Shown here one piece after another: positions 1 through 6,220 of a DNA stretch of 8,020 nucleotides. The number at the start of each line of letters is the position of its first letter. The first letter of the stretch is position 1. The position numbers and the translations under genes are program-made. The notes beneath the pieces were generated by a model, which was not told the DNA's origin, made no database searches, and saw nothing but the letters and a program-made list of their open reading frames with translations. This DNA comes from an uncultured Rhodospirillaceae bacterium. Its GTDB lineage: Bacteria > Pseudomonadota > Alphaproteobacteria > Rhodospirillales > UBA2165. The stretch lies in the NCBI GenBank assembly GCA_913054205.1, contig CAJXJM010000101.1:1-8020 (forward strand). Direction: 5' to 3'.

Positions 1-1
1 G

Positions 2-358
2 GTTATTTTCATTTTCCCACACGCACAAAATATCGTGGCAATTTACGCCTTGGCCATCATCTTTGGTGTGGCTTTTTCCGGTGTTATGGCCTCGTTCCTG
101 GTCTGCGTCCGAATGATGGTGCCCGCTGGCTTTTTAGCGCGCGGAATGGCGACGGTCTCCTTATTCGGCTGGATCGGAATGGCTATAGGCGGCTGGCAGG
201 GAGGACTTATGTTTGATGCTACCGGTAACTACAATTGGGCCTTTAGCATTGGCAGCATTGCCGGTGTCATAAACTTGCTTATTTTAGCTTTATTATTTAC
301 GCGCATCCGCAGGCAAAACCGGCCTCAAGGAGCGTTCCCCGAAGCAGCAGTCCCCTAA
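2..358 (+). CDS. MFS transporter, C-terminal part (5' end outside window)
   Basis: The reading frame is open from base 2 and ends at TAA 356-358, giving the last 118 residues of a membrane protein whose start lies upstream of the window. Three hydrophobic segments are visible, at about residues 11-36, 48-70 and 79-100 of this fragment. They are separated by short loops and followed by a basic, polar cytoplasmic tail (RIRRQNR). Small residues are abundant in the helices (GVAFSGVMAS, GWIGMAIGG). The pattern of glycine-rich helices ending in a positively charged tail fits the last helices (about 10-12) of a 12-helix major facilitator superfamily permease in the inner membrane. The GTG at 35 is internal to the frame and is not taken as a start. 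The gene converges on the hydrolase gene that ends at 428, with 69 bases between the stops. The substrate cannot be inferred; the neighbours suggest an organic acid. The family call is fairly secure, the specificity unknown. Confidence 0.75.
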   Translation, partial: VIFIFPHAQNIVAIYALAIIFGVAFSGVMASFLVCVRMMVPAGFLARGMATVSLFGWIGMAIGGWQGGLMFDATGNYNWAFSIGSIAGVINLLILALLFTRIRRQNRPQGAFPEAAVP

Positions 359-396
359 CACCAGCTTGTTCTACCGCTGCGTTAGCATCCAATTGA

Positions 397-415
397 CAAC
401 GACCTTCAATCGTTG
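397..415. other. Stem-loop between convergent genes
   Basis: CAACGA (397-402) and TCGTTG (410-415) form a perfect 6-bp stem with a 7-base loop. An overlapping alternative palindrome, TTCAA-TCG-TTGAA, lies at 405-417. It sits between the convergent stops at 358 and 428, where a bidirectional terminator would be expected, but neither strand has a T-run after the stem. It is therefore at best a weak or Rho-assisted transcription end, or an RNA-stabilising hairpin. Confidence 0.3.
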
Positions 416-427
416 AACCGGCGCAAT

Positions 428-1363
428 TTAGTCGGGTGTATATTTGCCTGATAATTGCGGCGCATGGGGAGGATTATGCCCCTGTTCCTGCCGGTCGAGC
501 CGGGTTTCCCGGGACCAGGTACGTTTGAGATCATCCTGAATATGGATGCGCAAGACGTCCAAACCTTCACATTCCAATTCCACGACATCACCATCTTGAA
601 AGGCATTTAAGCCACGATGGTTTGTGCCCGTTGCCAATATATCGCCGGGCTCCAAGGTATGGATCGCACTCGCCCATTCAATACAGCGCCGCATGTCATG
701 TGCCATATCATCAGAGTTAAAGTTCTGTTTCACCTCGCCGTTAACAGACAATTTTATTTGCATTTTTTGAGGATCATCGATTTCATCAGCGGTCACGATG
801 TAAGGGCCAATCGGTGCATAGGTTTCCCGAGATTTCATCTGAAAAAACGAATTACTGCCAGGCGGCTGAAGCCCCCGCGCCGATCCATCGATAAAGTTGG
901 TATAGCCAAACACATAATCCATCGAGTCAGCGGCTGATACGTTTGAAGCTCGTTTGCTAATAATAATCGCAATCTCAGCTTCACCCTCAAAAATGGTTGC
1001 CGGAATGTCCTGCAACACCATTGTATCCTCGTGGCCAATAATGCAGGAGGGCGATTTATGGAAGGCATTGATTGGTGCCGGCTCCTCGCGCGTTCCATCC
1101 TCCATATAATTGACTGCCATGCAGTCGACATTTACCGGCCGAGGTAAGGGCGGCCGAATGCGAATCGAAACAAGCGGAATGCCGACCCCTAATGAGACTG
1201 CCTTTTCCAGCCTCGCCCGATACATATCAAAATCAGCGATAAGCCCGGCCATAATGTCTTGCTGATCACGATGCGGGATATCCTGCACCACCTCGGACAC
1301 GTCAATGACCTCAGCACCATCAAGCACGCCAAGTTTAAAATCATCAAAATACAATAGCTTCAT
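428..1363 (-). CDS. Fumarylacetoacetate hydrolase (FAH) family protein
   Basis: A 311-residue cytoplasmic enzyme of the FAH superfamily. Its members use a divalent metal to cleave or hydrate/decarboxylate beta-dicarbonyl and 2-keto acids at the end of catabolic pathways. An N-terminal domain (about 1-75) precedes the FAH core (about 76-275). The metal site is complete: E128 and E130 in FEGEAEIAI, then D159 in GYTNFIDGSAR, 29 residues after E130 as in FAHD-type enzymes. K177 followed by TYAPIGPYIVT (181-191) matches the conserved lysine and glycine-proline stretch. The usual TGTPxG loop reads TGTNHRG (245-251), so the proline is replaced. A polar tail (about 281-311) extends beyond the normal domain end. 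Start ATG 1363 has GGGGAG seven bases upstream. The gene lies 75 bases after the winged-helix regulator on the same strand with no terminator between them, so the two may share a transcript. The family is secure; hydrolase, hydratase or decarboxylase activity cannot be distinguished. Confidence 0.88.
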   Translation of the reverse strand: MKLLYFDDFKLGVLDGAEVIDVSEVVQDIPHRDQQDIMAGLIADFDMYRARLEKAVSLGVGIPLVSIRIRPPLPRPVNVDCMAVNYMEDGTREEPAPINAFHKSPSCIIGHEDTMVLQDIPATIFEGEAEIAIIISKRASNVSAADSMDYVFGYTNFIDGSARGLQPPGSNSFFQMKSRETYAPIGPYIVTADEIDDPQKMQIKLSVNGEVKQNFNSDDMAHDMRRCIEWASAIHTLEPGDILATGTNHRGLNAFQDGDVVELECEGLDVLRIHIQDDLKRTWSRETRLDRQEQGHNPPHAPQLSGKYTPD

Positions 1364-1438
1364 TAATCAACTCCCCTTTTTAACTATTAAGAAGAGAAAG
1401 ATCAGAAGTTTCAATTCAAAAGATTTCCGTGTTGCACT

Positions 1439-1846
1439 TTAGGCAAATGCGAAATCTTCGGACTTATGCTCAGTTTGAAGTTCTTTGAGGCTGTTTTGCG
1501 TTTGGCTAATGAGAAAATCCAACTCACGGATAACCGAATGTTCTTTCATCGCAAACAAATCGCCCATTTTTACGCGGCCAGTCCGGCGGCTGTAGCGTAG
1601 CCACCCGAGTTTCGCCATAACCGTCACACGGCGCTTTATGAACGCCAGCGTTTTGTCGGTATAAGAAGAAAGTTCACCAATATCTAAGGCAACACTGGAT
1701 GAAACATCGTTGACTACAACCATGCGCAAAATATCGGCGCAGGTCGGGTTAACCGGCATAATCGCGGCTAATTCTCGTTTTAAATTGATGGAGAGGATAT
1801 CTAATTCAGCGGTAATTTCTGCTGAAATATCAGGTGCATAGGTCAT
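1439..1846 (-). CDS. Small winged-helix, MarR-like transcriptional regulator
   Basis: A 135-residue soluble protein. An N-terminal helical stretch (about 8-30) is followed by what reads as a winged helix-turn-helix. DILRMVVVN (38-46) would be the first helix, and LDIGELSSYT (54-63) the second. DKTLAFIKRRVTVMAKLGW (64-82) would be the recognition helix and its continuation, and LRYSRRTGRVKMG (83-95) a basic beta-hairpin wing. A terminal amphipathic helix (about 97-126) could mediate dimerisation. This order (helix, HTH, Arg-rich wing, C-terminal helix) is that of MarR-type regulators, but the length is at the short end and no MarR signature is exact. The frame can be extended to ATG 1915, but ATG 1846 is preferred: it has AAAGGAG at 1854-1860 and lies downstream of the predicted promoter, whereas 1915 lies within that promoter. 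Likely targets are its own gene, the FAH gene downstream and perhaps the ligase operon upstream. An alternative is another small winged-helix family. Confidence 0.65.
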   Translation of the reverse strand: MTYAPDISAEITAELDILSINLKRELAAIMPVNPTCADILRMVVVNDVSSSVALDIGELSSYTDKTLAFIKRRVTVMAKLGWLRYSRRTGRVKMGDLFAMKEHSVIRELDFLISQTQNSLKELQTEHKSEDFAFA

Positions 1847-1853
1847 TGAGAAT

Positions 1854-1860
1854 CTCCTTT
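1854..1860 (-). promoter_or_regulatory. Ribosome binding site fixing the regulator start
   Basis: Read on the minus strand this is AAAGGAG, seven bases before ATG 1846. The in-frame ATG at 1915 has no comparable site, so this decides the 135-residue form of the regulator. Confidence 0.75.
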
Positions 1861-1888
1861 TCGGTGTTTTCCTCAATAGAAAATATGG

Positions 1889-1903
1889 CGGTCCACAGGA
1901 CCG
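1889..1903. promoter_or_regulatory. Perfect palindrome, candidate operator of the winged-helix regulator
   Basis: CGGTCC-ACA-GGACCG is a perfect inverted repeat with 6-bp arms and a 3-base centre. It begins at the base directly next to the predicted -10 box (1904-1909), so it would cover the transcription start of the regulator gene. A dimeric winged-helix protein bound here would block RNA polymerase. No T-run follows it, so it is not an intrinsic terminator. I saw no second copy of the full palindrome in this window. Confidence 0.5.
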
Positions 1904-1933
1904 ATTACACAACATATTGGGAGTTTATGCCAA
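1904..1933 (-). promoter_or_regulatory. Predicted sigma-70-type promoter of the regulator gene
   Basis: On the minus strand, TTGGCA (1933-1928, five of six to TTGACA) and TGTAAT (1909-1904, five of six to TATAAT) are separated by 18 bases. Transcription would start near 1897 and give a leader of about 50 bases ahead of ATG 1846. It could also drive the FAH gene. The match is by eye. Confidence 0.5.
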
Positions 1934-1975
1934 ATTACGAGTACTTTATTGTAACCATAAATACATATGTTAGGG

Positions 1976-2004
1976 GATCGACTGTTAAGAGATCGACGTT
2001 AAAG
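1976..2004. repeat. Imperfect tandem direct repeat downstream of the ligase gene
   Basis: GATCGACTGTTAAGA (1976-1990) is followed immediately by GATCGACGTTAAAG (1991-2004). The two units share GATCGAC and then GTTAA, offset by one base. The pair lies between the ligase stop (2012) and the predicted promoter of the regulator (-35 at 1928-1933), upstream of the latter. It could be a protein-binding site acting on that promoter, or simply a small tandem duplication. Confidence 0.4.
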
Positions 2005-2011
2005 CTGCTTT

Positions 2012-3319
2012 TTAATTTCTTTTGTCGACAAATCGCGGCGCTTTGACGCTGGCTTCAAATTCTTTCGCCAATGTTCCCGTTTCCAGCAAATTAATAACAG
2101 GGCGCACTTCGAACACGCTGCGAATACTCTCGACCAGGCTTTCTGTTACAGTTTTGGCATCGGAATTTTGCTGAATTTCGACGCTGACCAGCAAATCATC
2201 AAGACCATCAGTTGCGACAAATTCAACTTTGAAGTCGTTGATCTCCGGCAACCGAAACATAAAATCTTCAAATTCAGAATGATTTATATTAATGCCTTTG
2301 ATTTTCGAAAACCCAACAGTGCGATGGGCATGTTGCATTACCGGGAAAATCGAAAACGGGCCTTCAAGAGACGTTTTATCGGTAATACGTACAATATCGC
2401 CTGAGCTCCAACGCAGAAACGGCGTCGATGTATTGCAATAGAGCGGCGTAATAACCATCAAGCCGTCATCGCCTTCCGGAACAGGCAGACCTGTATCTTC
2501 GTCAACGACTTCAAACACTGCTTGATCGGTCCAGATATGAAAACCTTCGTGCACATGGCTGTCTGCGCCCAAAATGCCAATCTCAGTCATGCCGAAAAAA
2601 TCATTAACTTCAGCGCCCCAACAACGCTCTAACTTTTCACGTTTGGCATCTGAAAGCGCCTCCGCACCGACAATGACTTTGCGCACATTACCGGAAGCCA
2701 AATCGATGCCCATTTCTTCTGCGAGGTTTGCCAGATGCAGACCATAGCTCGGCATGCCCATCCAAATCGTTGGTTGGAGATCATCAATCAGTACCAATTG
2801 TGTTCGGGATGGCGTATTGGCGCCGGAGCCAGCCCAGAGAACGCCAATACCGACCTGATTGGCTGTCCTCGACCATAATTGGCCGGCAGGATGCACGCCA
2901 AAGGGAAACGACTGGTGGCAGATATCATCTTCGTTGAGCCCGCTTATCGTCCAGCATCGGCAGAGCTGAATGTAGGTGTAATGCAGGTCGGTGTAGGTGC
3001 GAGGATAATAGAGCGGCACGCCCGTTGCCCCACCCGAACGCCAGTATTCAGCAATATCTTTTTGTTCGGCGATACAGAAAAGATCGCGGAAATTCTCCAC
3101 GCCAAGATCACGGAGTGTTTCTTTGTCGATGATCGGAATTTTAGCCCATTCTTCAGGATCGTCTAACTTGTCGGGATCAATGTGGTCGAGTTTGCCTTGG
3201 TAGAACTTTGCTTTCTTGGCTTGTTCAAAGGCAATTTTCTTGCGCGCAGATTGAATGCGCGCAATCTCTTCTTTCGAAGACGGTAGTTCTAAATCGAGCT
3301 TTCCCCCCACGGACCCCAT
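2012..3319 (-). CDS. Phenylacetate-CoA ligase (PaaK)-like adenylate-forming enzyme
   Basis: A 435-residue cytoplasmic enzyme of the ANL superfamily, close in length to PaaK/coenzyme F390 synthetase-type ligases. It is expected to activate a carboxylic acid with ATP to an acyl-adenylate, usually transferred to CoA. Motifs in order: a P-loop-like RSGGATGVP (94-102), a variant of the usual SSGTTGxP; FFGMTEIG (241-248), the Y/F-G-x-T-E motif; RWSSGDIV (303-310), carrying the ribose-binding aspartate; and VGFSKIKG (335-342), the hinge region leading to a small C-terminal domain. K426, in the terminal SVKAPRFVDKR stretch, is a candidate for the mobile catalytic lysine. ATG 3319 lies 3 bases after the stop of the MetE-like gene, and its nearest SD-like GGGGA is 12 bases away, so translation probably depends on coupling. 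A GTG three codons later is a possible alternative start. The substrate is unknown; the degenerate P-loop and absence of paa genes argue against phenylacetate itself. Confidence 0.85.
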   Translation of the reverse strand: MGSVGGKLDLELPSSKEEIARIQSARKKIAFEQAKKAKFYQGKLDHIDPDKLDDPEEWAKIPIIDKETLRDLGVENFRDLFCIAEQKDIAEYWRSGGATGVPLYYPRTYTDLHYTYIQLCRCWTISGLNEDDICHQSFPFGVHPAGQLWSRTANQVGIGVLWAGSGANTPSRTQLVLIDDLQPTIWMGMPSYGLHLANLAEEMGIDLASGNVRKVIVGAEALSDAKREKLERCWGAEVNDFFGMTEIGILGADSHVHEGFHIWTDQAVFEVVDEDTGLPVPEGDDGLMVITPLYCNTSTPFLRWSSGDIVRITDKTSLEGPFSIFPVMQHAHRTVGFSKIKGININHSEFEDFMFRLPEINDFKVEFVATDGLDDLLVSVEIQQNSDAKTVTESLVESIRSVFEVRPVINLLETGTLAKEFEASVKAPRFVDKRN

Positions 3320-3322
3320 GTT

Positions 3323-4438
3323 TTAAACGGTTCCCCAAACATCGATTGCGACTTCAACCACGAGTTCCAATTTGCGCTTGGTATCGTCTTCTGTCACCAC
3401 CTGACCGCCGCCGCCGCCAGATGAAAAGCCACATTGCGGGCTGATCGCCAACTGCTCCAAAGGCGTGAATTTGGCGGCTTCATCGATCCGGCGTTTGAGA
3501 TCATCCTTATCTTCAAGCACGGGCGTTTTGGTGCTAATCAAACCAAGAACAGCCACTTTTCCCGCGGGTAAATGCCGCAATGGCTGAAAATCACCAGAAC
3601 GCTCATTGTCGTATTCCATGAAAAAAGCATCAATTTTCAGTTCGTTGAAAATCTGCTCGGCAATCGGCTCATAGCCGCCTTCGCCCATCCACAGACCCTT
3701 CAAATTGCCGCGGCACATATGCATCCCGGCAAACATATTGTCAGGCCTGTCGGCAACAGCTGAATTGATCGCCTTTACATAGATGTCGGTGAGATCATCA
3801 GGATCTTCGCCCCGCGCGCGAATGGTCTTGCGAGCGCTTTCATCGCAATTGCAGGGCAGCGCGGTATCATCCAATTGAATGTAGGTGCAGCCCGCAGCCG
3901 CCAATTCGACAACCTCTTCCTGGTAGGCTTTGGTCAAATCAGCAAAATATTCTTCGTTCGAGGGATATACCTCTGGATTATAGCTGCCATTCCCTAAGAA
4001 AAAATGCATCACAGGCGGTGAGGCCATGGTGACTTTGGGTTGGCCCTTGGGGCTAAGCGAACTCACATACTTATAGTCATCGGTACAGATATTATGTTTT
4101 CGTCTAAGCTTGCCTTCCGCATAGGGTGACGGCGGCATAAACACCTCGCCATCCTCTCCTTTAAAGGTAATCGTTCCAGCATCTTTGATCCCCATACCTT
4201 CAAGCGCATCACTTACACCGCCCGACCAAACGCGGCGGCGAAATTCTCCATCGGTGACCGACGGCATGCCAATGCTATCTTGAAAAGCAACCACTTCGGC
4301 GATGCTCTCATCTTTCATTGCGTCAAACGCAGCAGCGTCAATGTCGCCAGCCTTATTGGCCCTGGCAGCGTTTAACAATTTATCGGGGCGAATAAAACTG
4401 CCGACATGTTCAGCGCGATACGGGGGCTTACCAGCCAT
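3323..4438 (-). CDS. MetE C-terminal-domain-like zinc methyltransferase (YxjG/YxjH type)
   Basis: A 371-residue protein matching the catalytic half of cobalamin-independent methionine synthase, without the N-terminal duplicate domain of the roughly 750-residue MetE. RAEHVGSFIRP (8-18) is the N-terminal substrate-binding signature. The zinc site is intact: H240 and C242 in GMHMC, E275 in FFMEYD, and C336 in SPQCGFSS. The 61 residues from E275 to C336 equal the MetE spacing. IQLDDTALP (187-195) replaces the usual IDEPAL, and a glycine run (341-345) follows the last cysteine. Such enzymes activate a thiol on zinc and alkylate it: methionine synthesis from homocysteine in core-MetE proteins, or coenzyme M alkylation in the related epoxyalkane:CoM transferases, which have a similar length. 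ATG 4438 has GGAAGGA six bases upstream. The following ligase starts 3 bases after the stop, so this enzyme probably serves that ligase's pathway rather than general methionine supply. The fold is secure, the thiol and methyl donor unknown. Confidence 0.85.
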   Translation of the reverse strand: MAGKPPYRAEHVGSFIRPDKLLNAARANKAGDIDAAAFDAMKDESIAEVVAFQDSIGMPSVTDGEFRRRVWSGGVSDALEGMGIKDAGTITFKGEDGEVFMPPSPYAEGKLRRKHNICTDDYKYVSSLSPKGQPKVTMASPPVMHFFLGNGSYNPEVYPSNEEYFADLTKAYQEEVVELAAAGCTYIQLDDTALPCNCDESARKTIRARGEDPDDLTDIYVKAINSAVADRPDNMFAGMHMCRGNLKGLWMGEGGYEPIAEQIFNELKIDAFFMEYDNERSGDFQPLRHLPAGKVAVLGLISTKTPVLEDKDDLKRRIDEAAKFTPLEQLAISPQCGFSSGGGGGQVVTEDDTKRKLELVVEVAIDVWGTV

Positions 4439-4530
4439 GAGAATTCCTTCCTGAATTTAGTTTTTTTACTTTGTTCGGGAGACTAACAAACGCCCACAAG
4501 GAGGCCAAGATTTTTGTTTTTAAAACAGCC

Positions 4531-4639
4531 ACCCTCTCCTCAATCCTCCCCCATCAAGGGGGAGGAAGACTTTGTCGCAAAATCTCATTTACTCTTCCCC
4601 CTCTCCCCTCCGTGGGAGAGGGCCGGGATGAGGGGGAAA
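4531..4639. repeat. GC-rich palindromic intergenic element with two hairpins
   Basis: The segment carries two perfect 9-bp inverted repeats: TCCTCCCCC/GGGGGAGGA (4544-4552 with 4558-4566, loop ATCAA) and CCCTCTCCC/GGGAGAGGG (4599-4607 with 4614-4622, loop CTCCGT). Its outer ends are also pyrimidine- then purine-rich and partly complementary, so a larger fold is possible. It differs strongly in composition from its neighbours. This style of intergenic palindrome is common and multicopy in alphaproteobacterial genomes. It lies between the terminator of the M24 gene and the 5' region of the MetE-like gene. Frames running through it are not coding. Confidence 0.7.
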
Positions 4640-4645
4640 CAACAC

Positions 4646-4683
4646 AAAAAAACCGCCGCAGATTTCTCTGCAGCGGTTTTTTG
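4646..4683 (-). terminator. Intrinsic terminator of the M24-fold gene
   Basis: An 11-bp stem is formed by 4651-4661 and 4668-4678 with loop ATTTCT. Read on the minus strand every position pairs, one as a G-U wobble, and a run of seven T follows. The same position is a C-A mismatch on the plus strand, so the structure is better suited to minus-strand transcripts. It starts 20 bases after the stop at 4703 and separates the M24 gene from the methyltransferase-ligase operon. That operon must therefore have its own promoter between about 4439 and 4645, where no convincing -35/-10 pair was seen. Confidence 0.88.
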
Positions 4684-4702
4684 TTTACGTATAAAGTCGA
4701 GA

Positions 4703-6031
4703 CTAGTGGTCGCGACCATCCACACTTGAGTGGTGGAATTCGCCGACGCGGTAATCACCGACAGCTTCTTCCATATGTTCCATTAGGGTTTGGATGACCG
4801 GGCCATCTTTGGTAACCAGTACATTCTCTTCGAGACGGCAGGTTTGCGGCAATCCTGGATGACCGGCAAAAGTCTCAATAGCGAAGTACATGTTTTCTTT
4901 GATCTCGGCTGGATATTTCAGCGAATATGCCCGCGACATCCACATACCTTCATACAAAGTAATGCCGATTGAGTGAGCAAACTGCTGCAACGTCACTGTA
5001 CCGTATTTATCATCGTCATATTCTGGGAATTTGGAAACAACATCTGCAGAGGTCATGCCCGGCCGCAGATTTTCCAGACCAGCATAGAGCGAATCATAGG
5101 TTTCACGATACAGATCAATTTCAGCTTGGGACATTTTGGCAGCACATTTCATTGTCCGCACAAAATCGATGTAATAACCACCAGGTCCCACAGCATTAAT
5201 ATCGACGATAATCAGATCGCCCTGCTGGATAATCTTATCAGTTGCCCAACGACGATACGGCGAGGTGTTACCACCCGATGCGACGATGATGTCATAAATG
5301 ATCTCACAGCCACGATTAAGCATGAATTTGTGCACTTTGGCTTCAATTTGGCGTTCGGTGACACCTGGTTTCAGCCATTCGTGTTTGATGTGCCACATGG
5401 CAGCATCACCAATCGAAGACGCTTGCTTGAGCAGCTCGATCTCGTCAATGGTTTTGATGGTCCGTGCACGAGAGAAAGCCGGCCAGCCATTAACCACGTT
5501 GATGCCAGCTTTTTCAAACGCGTGAAGCGCTGGCAAATCGAAGTTATCAACACCGATTTTTTCTTTCTCAACGCCGTTCTCTTTGAGAACGTCGAGGATA
5601 GAAGCAACCATTTTGTCAGCCATCTCGCCAACAGCGCCTTCAGCCCACTGCCAAGTCATCGCAGGACGGATGCGATCTTTCATCCAAGGTAGATCGATGA
5701 TCGCACATTGCAGATCGGAACCAGCGGTTTCGAATAGTACTGGCTCAGCGTCGCGGCAGAGAACAGCATAACGAATGTTGATGTTGTATTTCCAGTTACC
5801 CTGGTAAGAACCAGTGATGTATCGAATGTTAGCACCAGCGAAAACAACCAATGCCCCCAAATCGTCATTGGCCATTTCGGTGCGAGCGCGTTCAAGGCGT
5901 TCATGACGCAGGCGTTCGTGATCTACACGGGCCTGCCAGTCTGCACCTGTAATCGAGAACAAGCGACGTGGGTTTGTGTGATGTTCCTCTTGTAGGAACG
6001 TCGTATCCATTTCGTATCCGGTATACCCCAT
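4703..6031 (-). CDS. M24-family metalloenzyme, DddP/creatinase-like subgroup
   Basis: A 442-residue soluble protein with the two-domain creatinase/prolidase layout: an N-terminal domain (about 30-190, including GALVVFAGANIRYITG at 59-74) and a pita-bread catalytic domain (about 195-425). Candidate metal ligands are D277 (IIVDINA), D289 (YYIDFVRT), H353 (QQFAHSIG), E386 (FAIETFAG) and E401 (CRLEENV). The two histidines usual in Xaa-Pro peptidases are absent: SPYRRW (257-262) replaces the first, and ITLYEG (357-362) has Tyr where HE is expected. The D-D distance is 12, not the usual 11, and D289 to H353 is 64. From memory both match the DMSP lyase DddP, as does the ASGxxTxP stretch (251-258). 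However, N279 sits where DddP has a metal-binding Asp, and L359 where DddP has its proposed catalytic Asp. ATG 6031 has GGAG six bases upstream; an intrinsic terminator follows. The M24 fold is secure. Peptidase activity is doubtful and DMSP lyase activity unproven; an amide or C-N hydrolase (creatinase, ectoine hydrolase type) is equally possible. Confidence 0.82.
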   Translation of the reverse strand: MGYTGYEMDTTFLQEEHHTNPRRLFSITGADWQARVDHERLRHERLERARTEMANDDLGALVVFAGANIRYITGSYQGNWKYNINIRYAVLCRDAEPVLFETAGSDLQCAIIDLPWMKDRIRPAMTWQWAEGAVGEMADKMVASILDVLKENGVEKEKIGVDNFDLPALHAFEKAGINVVNGWPAFSRARTIKTIDEIELLKQASSIGDAAMWHIKHEWLKPGVTERQIEAKVHKFMLNRGCEIIYDIIVASGGNTSPYRRWATDKIIQQGDLIIVDINAVGPGGYYIDFVRTMKCAAKMSQAEIDLYRETYDSLYAGLENLRPGMTSADVVSKFPEYDDDKYGTVTLQQFAHSIGITLYEGMWMSRAYSLKYPAEIKENMYFAIETFAGHPGLPQTCRLEENVLVTKDGPVIQTLMEHMEEAVGDYRVGEFHHSSVDGRDH

Positions 6032-6108
6032 AGGTATCTCCTCTTTAGGCAGAATTAATTGTCTGTATTTTTTTCATTTAGACTTTACAGAGTCTTATAG
6101 AAGACGTG

Positions 6109-6137
6109 TTCATAAGATAATCGAGAGGGTGAATCAA
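6109..6137 (-). promoter_or_regulatory. Possible promoter of the M24-fold gene
   Basis: On the minus strand, TTGATT (6137-6132) and TATGAA (6114-6109) are separated by 17 bases. Each matches the sigma-70 consensus at four of six positions. A start near 6102 would give a leader of about 70 bases that contains a short inverted repeat (AGACT/AGTCT around 6078-6095). This is moderate evidence; the M24 gene may also be read through from the oxidoreductase gene, as no terminator separates them. Confidence 0.3.
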
Positions 6138-6151
6138 GCGCCAATACGCGA

Positions 6152-6199
6152 CAATTTAAGGATTAGTTTTATCACATTTATGTGTGGCAATTTGAGGAT
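6152..6199. repeat. Direct repeats flanking a palindrome upstream of the M24 gene
   Basis: CAATTTAAGGAT (6152-6163) and CAATTTGAGGAT (6188-6199) match at 11 of 12 bases and start 36 bases apart. The palindrome CACAT-TT-ATGTG (6173-6184) lies between them. The cluster is in the 189-base gap between the oxidoreductase stop and the M24 start, just upstream of the possible -35 box at 6132-6137. That is a normal place for activator or repressor sites. No binding family can be named. Confidence 0.4.
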
Positions 6200-6220
6200 C
6201 CGAAAGTAACCGTATGGTGC

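Noticed and set aside
406..606. Short minus-strand frame overlapping the FAH gene end
   Set aside because: It lies in another frame of the FAH coding sequence, with no RBS or domain.
1847..1915. N-terminal extension of the regulator to ATG 1915
   Set aside because: The extension would be encoded inside the predicted promoter and operator, lacks an RBS and reads as basic, cysteine-containing sequence unrelated to the rest.
4471..4797. Plus-strand frames of 108 and 71 codons
   Set aside because: They run through the palindromic element and terminator, and their translations are low-complexity (Pro, Ser, Gly, Arg rich).
4973..5692. 239-codon open frame on the plus strand
   Set aside because: It lies wholly antisense to the M24 gene, has no RBS, and its translation is rich in Phe, His and Ile with no domain. 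It is a shadow of the real gene.
4703..6031. Naming the M24 gene dddP outright
   Set aside because: Spacing resembles DddP but two key aligned positions differ (Asn279, Leu359), so the symbol is not justified from sequence alone.
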